Positions 16,960-25,481 of a stretch of DNA of 64,000 nt are shown in pieces. The notes under the pieces were generated by a model. It saw only the letters and a list, made by a program, of their open reading frames with translations, ran no database searches and had not been told where the DNA came from. The DNA is from Bradyrhizobium sp. SK17 (GTDB lineage: Bacteria; Pseudomonadota; Alphaproteobacteria; Rhizobiales; Xanthobacteraceae), in contig NZ_CP025113.1 of assembly GCF_002831585.1 (NCBI RefSeq), positions 7,145,001 to 7,209,000 on the forward strand. Direction: 5' to 3'. How positions within the stretch are numbered: the stretch's first letter is position 1; the number at the start of each line of letters is the position of its first letter. Made by a program: the position numbers and the translations under genes.

Positions 16960-19900
16960 TCACCAGGAGTAGCGAACGACGCCCTTGCCAGCGTAGCTCG
17001 TCGTGATGTCGGAGAATTCACCCTCGAAGGTCGCCGCAACCGAGAAGCCGTTGCGCCATTTCATCTCGGCCGAGCCGGTGACAAGCGCAAGGTCCGAGGC
17101 CGGCTTCGCACCGTTGACGACGAAGGAGGCGCCAGGGAGCGTTTGGAACGCGGCGGCGACGGTACGATCGGTGTTGAAATCATGCGCCCAGGCGGCACGG
17201 CCGCGCAGGGTCAGGATGCCATCCTGCACCAGGAAGGACTTGTCGGTGCGCAGACCGAGCTCGCTGCGGGTCGCCGTCACGGTCTTCGCGTTGTAGGCCT
17301 GCGCGAAAGCGTTCGTTCCCGTAATCACCTGCTCGGCATAGGCCGGCAGATCGAAGGTGGTGAACTGGCCCGCGGCATAGGGCGTGACCCCCATCCACGG
17401 CGTCGCGTAGCGATAACCGCCCTCGAGACGGCCCGACCAGGCATTGGCGTTGAAATTGGCGCGCAACTGGTCGAGGCCCGCGATCGTGACCGTGCGGTTG
17501 GTGGTGATGTCCTGCCAGCCATAGGCGAGAGCCGCGGCGATGTAGGCGGGGCCCTCGAAATGACGGATGAAGGCGCCGGCCTGGAACAGGTCGGAACGGC
17601 CGTTGCCCAGCGCGTTCGCGACCGAGAAGGTGGTGCCGCCGCCGGCCAGCGCGAAGCCCGCGAGGGTGTTCGGCGAGATGCGATAGTCGGCGCCGACGGC
17701 TGTGCCGTAGATGCTGCTGGTCGTGGAGTTGCTGCCGAGCGTGGCGCTGCCGTCGGTGCTCTGCGAGCCGCCGAAGCCGGCCGCCCAGACGCTCCAGCGC
17801 GGTTCGTAGACGGCGAGCGGCGGCGCCTTGCGATAGATCGCGGCATAGGCGTCGCGCTCCCCCTGCGACCGCCGCTTGCCGCCCGACGCATAGGCCAGCG
17901 CATCGCCGTCGTCGGCGGCATATTGCGAAGCCCCGGCCGGAACTGCCGGCGCGCCGCGGCCGTCGAGATTCGGATCGGTCATCACGCCCATGAACTGGCT
18001 CATCGCGTTGAACGTGGTCTGCTGCGCGCCGGTTGCGCTCTCGCCTGCCGCCTGCTGGAGGTTCTGGGCAACGTTGCCGTTGAAGATGGCGCTCAGCGTG
18101 CCGGTGGCGGCGCCGCCATTGAAGGCGCTGTCGAGCGCATTTGCGACTGATTTCTGGTTGACGTTGAGGCCGTTGATCTGGCCCAGGCTCGAATTCATTG
18201 TCAGCGTCACGGCGTTGGCGGTGTAGCCGAGCGAGCCGACGATGCCGGCCGGCAGCGTCAGCGACGAGAAGGTGGTGCCGTTCAGCCCGGTGGAGGTCAG
18301 GATGGTCTGCACCTGGTTGAACTTGAAGCTGTTGGTCGGAGAGGCAACCTGCACGCCGGCGCCGGTCAGGGTCGCGGTGCCGGTGACGCTGGTGGAACCG
18401 ATCGATGTCGCCGTCGCCTGCACGAGGTAGAGCGCGCCGGACTGGAACGCGAGGCTGCCGTTGATCTTCAGCGTACCCTGCCCGTTGCTGCCGCCTTGCA
18501 GCGCGCCGCCGCTCTGCACCGTGGTCGCCGCCACGGTACCGGTGCCGCCCAACGTACCACCATTGGCGACCGTGACATTGGTGGTGACGACGTCGCTCGA
18601 AGCCAGGCTGAGCGTGCCGGTGACACCCTGGAAATAGGTTGCGGCCGAGACCAGGTCGAGACGCGCCCAGTAGCTCAGCGCGGTGCCGTAGAAGGGCGCG
18701 ATCGCATTGGTCTCGGTGTTCACCAGGATCTGGTTGATGGTGTTGGTGGAGAGGCTGCCGAGCATGCCGCCGGAAGGCGTGATCGCCTTGGCCGCCGCGG
18801 AGTCGCCGCCATAGACGGTCGCGAGCAGGATCGAGGCGTCGGGCCCGCCGGCCGGCGCGGCCTCGCGCGGCGCCTGGGTGAACGACAGCGTCGGCAGGCC
18901 GTAGGTCAGCCGCGCGGTGTAGTCGGCCTTGTCCTGGGCCAGATTGCTGAAGCGGTCCGGCGCTCCGCTGGCGACGCAGGTCGCAATGTCGGTGCCGCAG
19001 CCGGCTTGCAGCAGGTTGCGCACATCGGTCCGCGCCGCGTTGAACACGGTCTGGAAGTTGCTCGTCGTGGTGACGTTGCCGATGCCGAACACGCCGTTGA
19101 CCGTGGCGTTGACATAGGCCGGGTTGTTATTGAGCATCTGCGCCACGTCGTAGCTTGCGAGCACACGCCCGGCGATGATGTCGAGCGGATAGTGCACGCC
19201 AAGGACGATGCGGCTGTTGCCGTATTCCGACGCCCGCGTCAGCATCTGCCCGTATCGCTCTGGCACCAGCATCGCCATCAGCAGCGACGTCGTGTAGGCA
19301 AAGGTGGTGTGGCCGCTCGGGAACGACGCGTTGGCAAACAGGCCCGAACCGCTGTTGGCGGTGTTGGTACCCATGATCGCCGTGTTCGAGGTCGGATTGC
19401 CGAAGTAGTCCACACCGCTGAAAGCAGCGATGGTGGCCGGATTGACCTGGAACGGGCGGGCATCGCCGGTCCGGTTCGGCTGGACGATCGGCGCATAGGC
19501 CTTGTCGTAGACGTCGAAGACGCCGTTCGAGGGCAACGAGATTCCGACGATCGGGGTGTTCGAGGTCGCCGTCTTGCCGAGCGCTAGATTGGCGTTGCTG
19601 ACGAACACCGTGCCGTTCGCCGAGCCGTCCGCGAAGAAGTTCTTCGCCTTGCCGGAGTCGTCCTGCGAGATCGCGTTCATCTGGCGAAGCAGGGTCAGCA
19701 GATTGGGCGAGAACGTGGTCGTGGTGCCGTTCGCCGCCTGGCTGTTGTTGGCCCGCCAGATCGCATTCAACTTGGTGCCGAGGCCGTCGGACAGCACGAC
19801 GCCGTTGTCGGTCGTGATCGTGTTGTCGATCAGCGCCTGCGCCCGCTGCGCGGCGGTCGCATTGTTGTTGATCGAGATCGCCGTGGTCAGGTTCTGCGAG

Positions 19901-20058
19901 ATCGTGGTGGTGCCAAGCAGCGTGCTGAACGGCATCAGCAGGTTGATCGCATTGGCATTCAGCGGCGTCGCGACGGTCTGCGTCTGCGCGTTGGCCGAGT
20001 GCGACGACGATGTCGCCGCCAGAACGGCAACCACAGACGATAATTTTGCGACACGCAT
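16960..20058 (-). CDS. autotransporter with PAP2-type acid phosphatase passenger
   Basis: 1032 residues. A signal peptide (about 1-24, cleavage after SANA) is followed by a passenger (about 30-450) with the PAP2/vanadium-haloperoxidase phosphatase motifs: SFPSGHTTFAY (around 247-257) and SRIVLGVHYPLDIIAGR (around 285-301) contain the catalytic His residues; the first motif (KXXXXXXRP) would be KAYAPIVQPNRTGDARP. A short autotransporter-associated beta-helix repeat region follows (about 485-570, GGTLGGTGTV). The last 270 residues are an autotransporter beta-barrel ending in VVRYSW with an aromatic C-terminus. It would therefore display or release a phosphatase at the cell surface (inference from domain order). 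Monocistronic. Confidence 0.92.
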   Translation of the reverse strand: MRVAKLSSVVAVLAATSSSHSANAQTQTVATPLNANAINLLMPFSTLLGTTTISQNLTTAISINNNATAAQRAQALIDNTITTDNGVVLSDGLGTKLNAIWRANNSQAANGTTTTFSPNLLTLLRQMNAISQDDSGKAKNFFADGSANGTVFVSNANLALGKTATSNTPIVGISLPSNGVFDVYDKAYAPIVQPNRTGDARPFQVNPATIAAFSGVDYFGNPTSNTAIMGTNTANSGSGLFANASFPSGHTTFAYTTSLLMAMLVPERYGQMLTRASEYGNSRIVLGVHYPLDIIAGRVLASYDVAQMLNNNPAYVNATVNGVFGIGNVTTTSNFQTVFNAARTDVRNLLQAGCGTDIATCVASGAPDRFSNLAQDKADYTARLTYGLPTLSFTQAPREAAPAGGPDASILLATVYGGDSAAAKAITPSGGMLGSLSTNTINQILVNTETNAIAPFYGTALSYWARLDLVSAATYFQGVTGTLSLASSDVVTTNVTVANGGTLGGTGTVAATTVQSGGALQGGSNGQGTLKINGSLAFQSGALYLVQATATSIGSTSVTGTATLTGAGVQVASPTNSFKFNQVQTILTSTGLNGTTFSSLTLPAGIVGSLGYTANAVTLTMNSSLGQINGLNVNQKSVANALDSAFNGGAATGTLSAIFNGNVAQNLQQAAGESATGAQQTTFNAMSQFMGVMTDPNLDGRGAPAVPAGASQYAADDGDALAYASGGKRRSQGERDAYAAIYRKAPPLAVYEPRWSVWAAGFGGSQSTDGSATLGSNSTTSSIYGTAVGADYRISPNTLAGFALAGGGTTFSVANALGNGRSDLFQAGAFIRHFEGPAYIAAALAYGWQDITTNRTVTIAGLDQLRANFNANAWSGRLEGGYRYATPWMGVTPYAAGQFTTFDLPAYAEQVITGTNAFAQAYNAKTVTATRSELGLRTDKSFLVQDGILTLRGRAAWAHDFNTDRTVAAAFQTLPGASFVVNGAKPASDLALVTGSAEMKWRNGFSVAATFEGEFSDITTSYAGKGVVRYSW

Positions 20059-20226
20059 GGCCCTGCCCCCTCAGAAACAATTTCCGCCCCCGGAAACATC
20101 GAGAAACAATCATCTGGGCATGACAGCGCAGTGACGAAGCGTCGCATCGTCGGTGCTCGTGACCTTTCGGCAACAGAGTGGAGCTGGCGCGCCGGTCGAC
20201 GCGATCAGGATGGCGGCGTGGATGAC

Positions 20227-21204
20227 TTACGGCCGCCGGGTCCAGCGAGCAGCATTGACGGCACCGACGGGAAGCTTGCCGGCGACGATCGTGGCGACCT
20301 GCCGCACGGTCTCCGACGATTGATGCTCGATCGCCTGCGGCGTCAGGCCACCGACATGCGGCGTCGCAATCACGTTGTCGAGCTTCGCAAGCTCCGGCGT
20401 CGGCATCTGGTCAAGCGCACGGCCGACATCCATCGCCGCACCAGCGATGCGATTGTCGCGCAGCGCCGCGGCCAGCGCGGCCTCATCGACGAGATTGCCG
20501 CGCGACAGGTTGATGAAGAACGCGTGTCGCTGCATCCGCGCCAGCGCCGCCTGCCCGATCAGGTTCTCGGTCACCTCGGTGGCGATCGCAAGGCAGACGA
20601 CGTAGTCCGCCCGCGCCAGCAGATCATCGAGCGGCAGATGCTCGATCGCCGCGTCGTCGATGGTGACGAAGGGATCGGCGACCAGCACGTCCATGCCGAG
20701 CGCTTTGGCGATGCGCGCGAGCTCGCGGCCGATGCTGCCGTAGCCGATGATGCCGACGCTGCTGCCAGCAAGTTGCCGGCCCATCACGACCCCGGGCCTG
20801 CGGCCCGCATGGTAGTCGGCAGCCGCGCGCGAGACGCCGCGCGACAGGTCGACCATGAAGCCGAGCGCGAGTTCGGCGACCGACTGGATGAAGCCGGCAC
20901 TCGCCTGCGTCACCAGCACGCCGGCGGCGGATGCCGCTGCGACATCGATGTTGCGGATGTCAACGGCGCAGCGCACGAAGGCACGGAGCTTCGGCAAGCG
21001 CGGGAAGATCTCGCCGGGCCCCGCGGTCATGCGATCGGCGACGATGATGTCGACGTCTTCCGCCGCCGTCACCAGGGCGGCAGCGTCGAGAGCAATATCG
21101 CCCTCATGCAGCCTGACGTCGGCAACCGCGCGCAGGCCGTTCAGGCTGCGCTCGCCGTAATAGTCGCGTCGCATCTGCGGGGTATGGGCGAGCAGGACCT
21201 TCAC
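20227..21204 (-). CDS. D-2-hydroxyacid dehydrogenase (NAD-binding)
   Basis: 325 residues. The NAD-binding Rossmann motif is GIIGYGSIGRELA (GxGxxG), with INLSRGNLVDEAAL and the C-terminal TPHVGG containing the catalytic His; the Arg of the RGxxVDE segment is present. Family members reduce 2-keto acids or oxidise D-2-hydroxy acids (phosphoglycerate, glyoxylate, lactate type). GTG at 21204 is preferred to the upstream in-frame ATG at 21231 because it has GGGAG six bases upstream and starts at VKVLLAHTP, the conserved first strand. It lies directly after the TRAP genes (11-base gap), so its substrate is probably a hydroxy acid imported by that transporter. Confidence 0.92.
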   Translation of the reverse strand: MKVLLAHTPQMRRDYYGERSLNGLRAVADVRLHEGDIALDAAALVTAAEDVDIIVADRMTAGPGEIFPRLPKLRAFVRCAVDIRNIDVAAASAAGVLVTQASAGFIQSVAELALGFMVDLSRGVSRAAADYHAGRRPGVVMGRQLAGSSVGIIGYGSIGRELARIAKALGMDVLVADPFVTIDDAAIEHLPLDDLLARADYVVCLAIATEVTENLIGQAALARMQRHAFFINLSRGNLVDEAALAAALRDNRIAGAAMDVGRALDQMPTPELAKLDNVIATPHVGGLTPQAIEHQSSETVRQVATIVAGKLPVGAVNAARWTRRP

Positions 21205-21214
21205 GATCGTCTCC

Positions 21215-23071
21215 CTAATAGCCCAGCGCATGCGGCAGCGCGGTGCTGATGGCGGGCACGAAGGCGATCACCAGGAGGCACAGCAACAGCAGGCCCAGAT
21301 AGCCTGCGATCGGCTTGATGGTCTGCTCGATCGGCACCTTGCCGATCAGGCAGGCGCCATAGAGCCCAAGTCCGAGCGGCGGCGCGAACAGCCCGAGCCC
21401 CATCGCGATGACCAGCACGACGCCGAAATGCAGCGGATCGATGCCGAGCTTGACGGCGACCGGCAGCAGCAGCGGCCCGAAGATGATCAGCGCCGCGGCG
21501 CCTTCCAGCACCGAGCCCATCACCACCAGCACCAGGATCGACAGCAGCATGAACAGCCAGACGCCGTGGCTGCCAGAGATCGCCAGCATGAGCTCGCCGA
21601 CCGCGTGCGGCACCTGTTGCAGGGTCAGGATGAAGGCGAGCGACTGCGCCGCGGCCACGATGAACAGCACCAGCCCGGACCGCACGGCGGATTGCACGAA
21701 GCAATGCGCGAGACTCTTCACGCCGAGTTCGCGGAACAGCAGGCTGCCGACGGCAATGGCGTAGACCGCGGCGAAGGCCGAGATCTCGGTCGCGGTGGCA
21801 AAGCCGCTCTTGAAGCCGAAGAAGATCATGAAGATCAGCCCGACCGATGCGATCGCGCCAGTCCACAGACCCGATACCGCCGCCCGCGGCTCGGCTTCGC
21901 CGGTCGGCTCGGGACGCTTGCCGAAGATGATCGACACCGCGATCAGCGCCAGCGCCATCAGCGCGGCCGGCAGCATGCCGGCGACGAACAGGCCGCCGAT
22001 CGAGAGGTTGGCGACGAAGCCGAGGATGATCAGGTTGATGCAGGGCGGAATGGTCTCCGCCATGACCGCGGAGGCCGCGAGCAGCGCCACCGCCCCGCCG
22101 GGATTCTGTCGCGAGCGGCGTGCGGCCGGGATCAGCACCGAACCGACGGCGGCGACGTCGGCCATCTTGGAGCCCGAGATGCCGGAGAACAGCACCATCG
22201 ACATCACCATCACGACGTTGAGCCCGCCGCGCATCCGCCCGACCGCACGTTGCAGCAGTTCGATCAGCCGCACCGACATGCCGTTGGCTTCCATCAGGTA
22301 ACCGACCAGGATGAAGAACGGGATCGCCAGCAGCACGAAATTGTCGATGCCGCGCGCCATCTGCTGGGCGAAGATCACGCCGGGCAGCGTGCCCTCCACC
22401 CAGATGAAGATCAGCGCCGCCAGCGCCAGCGCGAAGCCGATCGGCAATCCACCGAACAGCGTCAGGAAGAAGCCGACCAGCATCAGCGCCTGCGACGACG
22501 GCACCGACGAGGGCGCAAGCGCGTCCCAGGCCAGATAGAGCGCGACGATCACGGCGGTGGCAACGATGCCGGCCAGCATGTCGCGCAACGGACGGCCGCA
22601 GAACGTCTCGACGGCGAAAATCGTCATGAACGCGGCGCCGACGCCCATCGGATAGAACGTCCACTCCAGCGGCAGCCCGGAGCCCGAGGTCTGGCCGGTG
22701 GTCAGCCAGCCCATCTTGATGGCATTGAATGCGACGTAGGCGGCGATGATGGCGACGAGCAGCGCACCGACGGCGTCGACGATCCGCCGCACGCCCGGCG
22801 GCAGCATGTCGACGAAGAAGGCGACGCCGAGATTCTCGCTGCGGGCCAGCGCGCTGGCCGCGCCGAAGAAGCTCGACCCGACCATCAGGCCGCGGGCGAC
22901 GTCGTCGGACCATTCGACCGGCGCATTGAACAGGAAGCGGGCCAGCACCGAGACACAGACCACGACGAGATCGGCGGCGAGCAGGATCGCGGCGATCGCG
23001 TCACTGACGACGAGCAGCGGCGCCGTGATCCGATCACCGCTGCGGTCTGTCGCGATTGCGGTGACTGACAT
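21215..23071 (-). CDS. TRAP transporter fused permease (DctQ-DctM)
   Basis: 618 residues. Residues about 1-165 are a DctQ-type four-helix small subunit (VEWSDDVARGLMV is the usual conserved Trp-Ser-Glu/Asp loop). Residues about 185-618 are a DctM large subunit with AIPFFILVGYLMEANGMS and GLGLFAPPLGLGLYGACLIG, both typical of the family. TRAP systems use the ion gradient to import organic acids captured by a periplasmic protein. Fusion of DctQ and DctM is known in many bacteria. It starts 9 bases after the binding-protein gene and is followed by the hydroxyacid dehydrogenase. Confidence 0.94.
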   Translation of the reverse strand: MSVTAIATDRSGDRITAPLLVVSDAIAAILLAADLVVVCVSVLARFLFNAPVEWSDDVARGLMVGSSFFGAASALARSENLGVAFFVDMLPPGVRRIVDAVGALLVAIIAAYVAFNAIKMGWLTTGQTSGSGLPLEWTFYPMGVGAAFMTIFAVETFCGRPLRDMLAGIVATAVIVALYLAWDALAPSSVPSSQALMLVGFFLTLFGGLPIGFALALAALIFIWVEGTLPGVIFAQQMARGIDNFVLLAIPFFILVGYLMEANGMSVRLIELLQRAVGRMRGGLNVVMVMSMVLFSGISGSKMADVAAVGSVLIPAARRSRQNPGGAVALLAASAVMAETIPPCINLIILGFVANLSIGGLFVAGMLPAALMALALIAVSIIFGKRPEPTGEAEPRAAVSGLWTGAIASVGLIFMIFFGFKSGFATATEISAFAAVYAIAVGSLLFRELGVKSLAHCFVQSAVRSGLVLFIVAAAQSLAFILTLQQVPHAVGELMLAISGSHGVWLFMLLSILVLVVMGSVLEGAAALIIFGPLLLPVAVKLGIDPLHFGVVLVIAMGLGLFAPPLGLGLYGACLIGKVPIEQTIKPIAGYLGLLLLCLLVIAFVPAISTALPHALGY

Positions 23072-23080
23072 GCGCCGGCC

Positions 23081-24112
23081 TCAGGCCTGGGTGGCGCGGA
23101 TCAGGTCGACCACGGCCTTGGCCTCGGGCCGCGCCTTGATGAAATTGTCGGTCTGCGGCAACACGCGCTTGCGAAACGCCTCCTTGTCGCATTCGACGAC
23201 CGTGACGCCCTTTTCGACCAAGGTCGCCAGCGCCTCCTTCTCCACCGCCAGGCCGTGCGCGCGGGTCTCGATCGCCGCCTTGTTTGCCGCGTCGAGGAAG
23301 CCTTCGCGCAGCTTCGGATCCATGCGGTTGAAGGTGGTGTCGCTGAAATAGACCGCGAGCGGCGAGAAGATGTGCTGGGTCAGCGCGTAATGTTTCGCGG
23401 TCTCGTAGAACTTGCTGGCGAGGATGGTCGGCGGATCGTGCTCGAGACCGTCGAGCACTCCCGCCTGTAGCGCCGTATAGATCTCGCCGAACGCCAAAGG
23501 CGTCGCCGCGGCGCCCATCAGGCGCAGGCATTCGGTGATGATCGGATTGGGCAGCGTGCGGATCTTCAAGCCTGCGAGATCTTCCGGCGTCTTCACCGGC
23601 TTCTTTGCCAGCACGCTGCGCGCGCCGAAATTATAGGCCCAGCCGATGATGTGGATGTTGGCGCCCTTCAGCAGCGCGGCTTCGATCGGCTTTGCCGCGC
23701 CGGCGTCGAACGCCTTGGTCTGCTGCTGATAGCTGGTGAAGAGGTAGCCGAGGTCGAAGGTGCCGACCAGCGGCACCAGATTGGCCGAGATCGACGAGCC
23801 CGAGACCATCAGGTCGATCACCCCGAGCTTCACCGAGTTGATGACGTCGATCTCCTGGCCGAGCTGGTTGTCGGGAAAGAAGGTGACGTCGATCTGCTCG
23901 CCAAGCCCGTTCGCCTTCAGGCTCTTGACGAGGTTGTCGTAGTAGACGCGGCCGTTGGCGTATTTCGGATCGTTGGGCAGCGACGACGAGCACCGCATCT
24001 TCATGGCCGCAGCCTCGGCGCGGCCGATGATGGCGGGCGCCGCGGCGAACCACGCCGCCGATATGACCGATGACCGCAACACAAGGCGGCGGCTCACGCG
24101 CGTCGACGTCAT
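23081..24112 (-). CDS. TRAP transporter substrate-binding protein (DctP)
   Basis: 343 residues. A Tat-like leader MTSTRVSRRLVLRSSV has RR followed by a hydrophobic stretch and AEAAA. The body matches DctP: KMRCSSSLPNDPKYANG at the start, GLKIRTLPNPI (conserved ligand Arg region, about residue 175), and GEIYTALQAGVLDGLEHDPPTI, the typical TAxQxGVVDG motif. ATG 24112 has GGGGAGGAG upstream. It is divergent from a FadR-type regulator with a perfect palindrome in between. Likely ligand: a 2-hydroxy or 2-keto acid, inferred from the adjacent dehydrogenase. Confidence 0.93.
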   Translation of the reverse strand: MTSTRVSRRLVLRSSVISAAWFAAAPAIIGRAEAAAMKMRCSSSLPNDPKYANGRVYYDNLVKSLKANGLGEQIDVTFFPDNQLGQEIDVINSVKLGVIDLMVSGSSISANLVPLVGTFDLGYLFTSYQQQTKAFDAGAAKPIEAALLKGANIHIIGWAYNFGARSVLAKKPVKTPEDLAGLKIRTLPNPIITECLRLMGAAATPLAFGEIYTALQAGVLDGLEHDPPTILASKFYETAKHYALTQHIFSPLAVYFSDTTFNRMDPKLREGFLDAANKAAIETRAHGLAVEKEALATLVEKGVTVVECDKEAFRKRVLPQTDNFIKARPEAKAVVDLIRATQA

Positions 24113-24184
24113 GATGGTGCTCCTCCCCAGGAACGGATCGTTGTTTTCGCCGCGACACTGGCTGGGCGCGAGCTTGGCAGGCCT

Positions 24185-24205
24185 TTTGTCATAATGTATG
24201 ACAAA
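24185..24205. promoter_or_regulatory. palindromic operator for the FadR-type regulator
   Basis: TTTGTCATA-ATG-TATGACAAA is a perfect 9-bp inverted repeat with a 3-base centre, in the intergenic space between the regulator and dctP. The GTCATA...TATGAC core resembles FadR/FCD-subfamily GntR operators. The central ATG is not a likely start codon. Confidence 0.75.
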
Positions 24206-24259
24206 TCGAATGCGGTTGTGCAAGAGCGCGGCTCCGCTGCAACCCCAACGAGGCATCCG

Positions 24260-25006
24260 ATGTTCCAGACGTCCAACGCGTTGCGCCGCAGCGTGCACAG
24301 CCAGGTTACCGACCGCGTCGGCGGCAGCATCGTGCGCGGCGAGATCGGCATCGGCGAGACGCTGCCGCCGGAAATGCAGATCTGCGAGATGATGGCTGTC
24401 AGCCGCACCGTGGTGCGCGAGGCGATGCGCACCCTGACCGGCAAGGGCCTGATCGAGTCGCGGCCCAAGAGCGGCACGCGGGTGCGGCCGCCCGAACAGT
24501 GGAATCAGCTCGATCCCGACGTGCTGCGCTGGCATCTCGAGACCGCCGAGATCGATCGCTATCTGGCCAAGCTGTTCCAGCTGCGCGCCGCGGTCGAACC
24601 GGCGGCGGCGGCGCTGGCGGCGATCCATGCCGGGCCCGACGACATCGCCCGCATCCGCGCCGGATGCGACGGCATGGACGCCGCCGCAAGCAACGAGGAT
24701 TTCGTCACGGCCGACATCGCGTTCCATCAAGCAATCTATTTCGCGACCCGCAATGAGTTCTTCTGGCCGATCGCGCAGATGTTCGAGATCACGCTACGCC
24801 AGAGCTTCACCATCGCGGCGCCCGGCTCGCACCGGCCGCGGGCCCTGATCGAGCATCGCGCAGTGCTGGACGCGATCGTGGCTGGCGATGCCGACGCGGC
24901 GTGCGAGGCGACGGAGATGCTGTTGAGGCATTCGGCCGACGATCTGGTGCGGATTCGTGGCCGGGAGTTTGAGACGGCGTCGAGCAGACCTGCCCGCAAG
25001 CGGTGA
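24260..25006 (+). CDS. FadR-subfamily GntR transcriptional regulator
   Basis: 248 residues. The winged helix (about residues 10-75) contains GGSIVRGEIGIGETLPPE and the recognition part MAVSRTVVREAMRTLTGKGLIESRPKSGT. The C-terminal FCD ligand domain (about 100-225) has the metal/effector residues in DIAFHQAIYFATRN and ALIEHRAVLDAI. ATG 24260 is chosen because GAGG lies 7 bases upstream and the conserved domain begins soon after; ATG 24194 falls inside the palindromic operator. It is divergent from the TRAP/dehydrogenase operon, which it presumably represses until a carboxylic acid ligand binds. Confidence 0.93.
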   Translation: MFQTSNALRRSVHSQVTDRVGGSIVRGEIGIGETLPPEMQICEMMAVSRTVVREAMRTLTGKGLIESRPKSGTRVRPPEQWNQLDPDVLRWHLETAEIDRYLAKLFQLRAAVEPAAAALAAIHAGPDDIARIRAGCDGMDAAASNEDFVTADIAFHQAIYFATRNEFFWPIAQMFEITLRQSFTIAAPGSHRPRALIEHRAVLDAIVAGDADAACEATEMLLRHSADDLVRIRGREFETASSRPARKR

Positions 25007-25031
25007 TGAGTCCACGCGTCTTGCCCACCAC

Positions 25032-25057
25032 GTCGTCCCGGCCTGCGCCGGGACGAC
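25032..25057. repeat. REP-like palindrome
   Basis: GTCGTCCCGGC and GCCGGGACGAC are perfect 11-bp arms around CTGC, flanked by CCACCA/TGGTGG. Lies between the convergent regulator and cupin genes and may serve as a bidirectional terminator. Confidence 0.7.
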
Positions 25058-25121
25058 ATGGTGGATGGATCTCGATTCAGGATTTCAAACAGCTCACTCG
25101 GTGTCGCGACCACCGCGTTCG

Positions 25122-25406
25122 TCAGGACTCGGTCTTGGAAAACTTCCGGCCGATGACGACGTGCGCGCCGTCGGCCTCGATCCACTCGTCGTGCAATTCG
25201 CCCTCGGCAACCGAGAAGACCTGTCCTGAACGGTAGGCAACCGGTTCGCCGGCCTGCCTGACAACGAACGTTCCGGAGATGACGAGGCCGCGGATCTCGA
25301 AATGATGCCGGTGGCGTCCCTTGCCGGGCCGGGGATCAAGCTTCTCGAGGCCGATCTCCTGGAAACCATCGGCCTTCAGTTGCTGTTCGAACTCGTGTGC
25401 ATTCAT
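25122..25406 (-). CDS. cupin domain protein
   Basis: 94 residues, one cupin barrel. GKGRHRHHFEIRGLVISG carries the HxH...E motif, and GQVFSVAEGELHDEWIEADGA the second motif with the G...H. Family members include small enzymes and binding proteins with a metal site; its role is unknown. ATG 25406 is chosen from the domain start; the longer frame from 25469 adds an Arg-rich segment without homology. Confidence 0.85.
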   Translation of the reverse strand: MNAHEFEQQLKADGFQEIGLEKLDPRPGKGRHRHHFEIRGLVISGTFVVRQAGEPVAYRSGQVFSVAEGELHDEWIEADGAHVVIGRKFSKTES

Positions 25407-25481
25407 GCCTGCTCTCCCGTCCGACCCTGCGATTGCAGAACGATAACGCCGTCTTGCGCGAACTGGCAAACACCGGCCGCA

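Noticed and set aside
24194..24259. ATG 24194 as the start of the FadR-type regulator
   Set aside because: It lies inside the perfect palindrome and has no SD; ATG 24260 has GAGG and the domain begins there.
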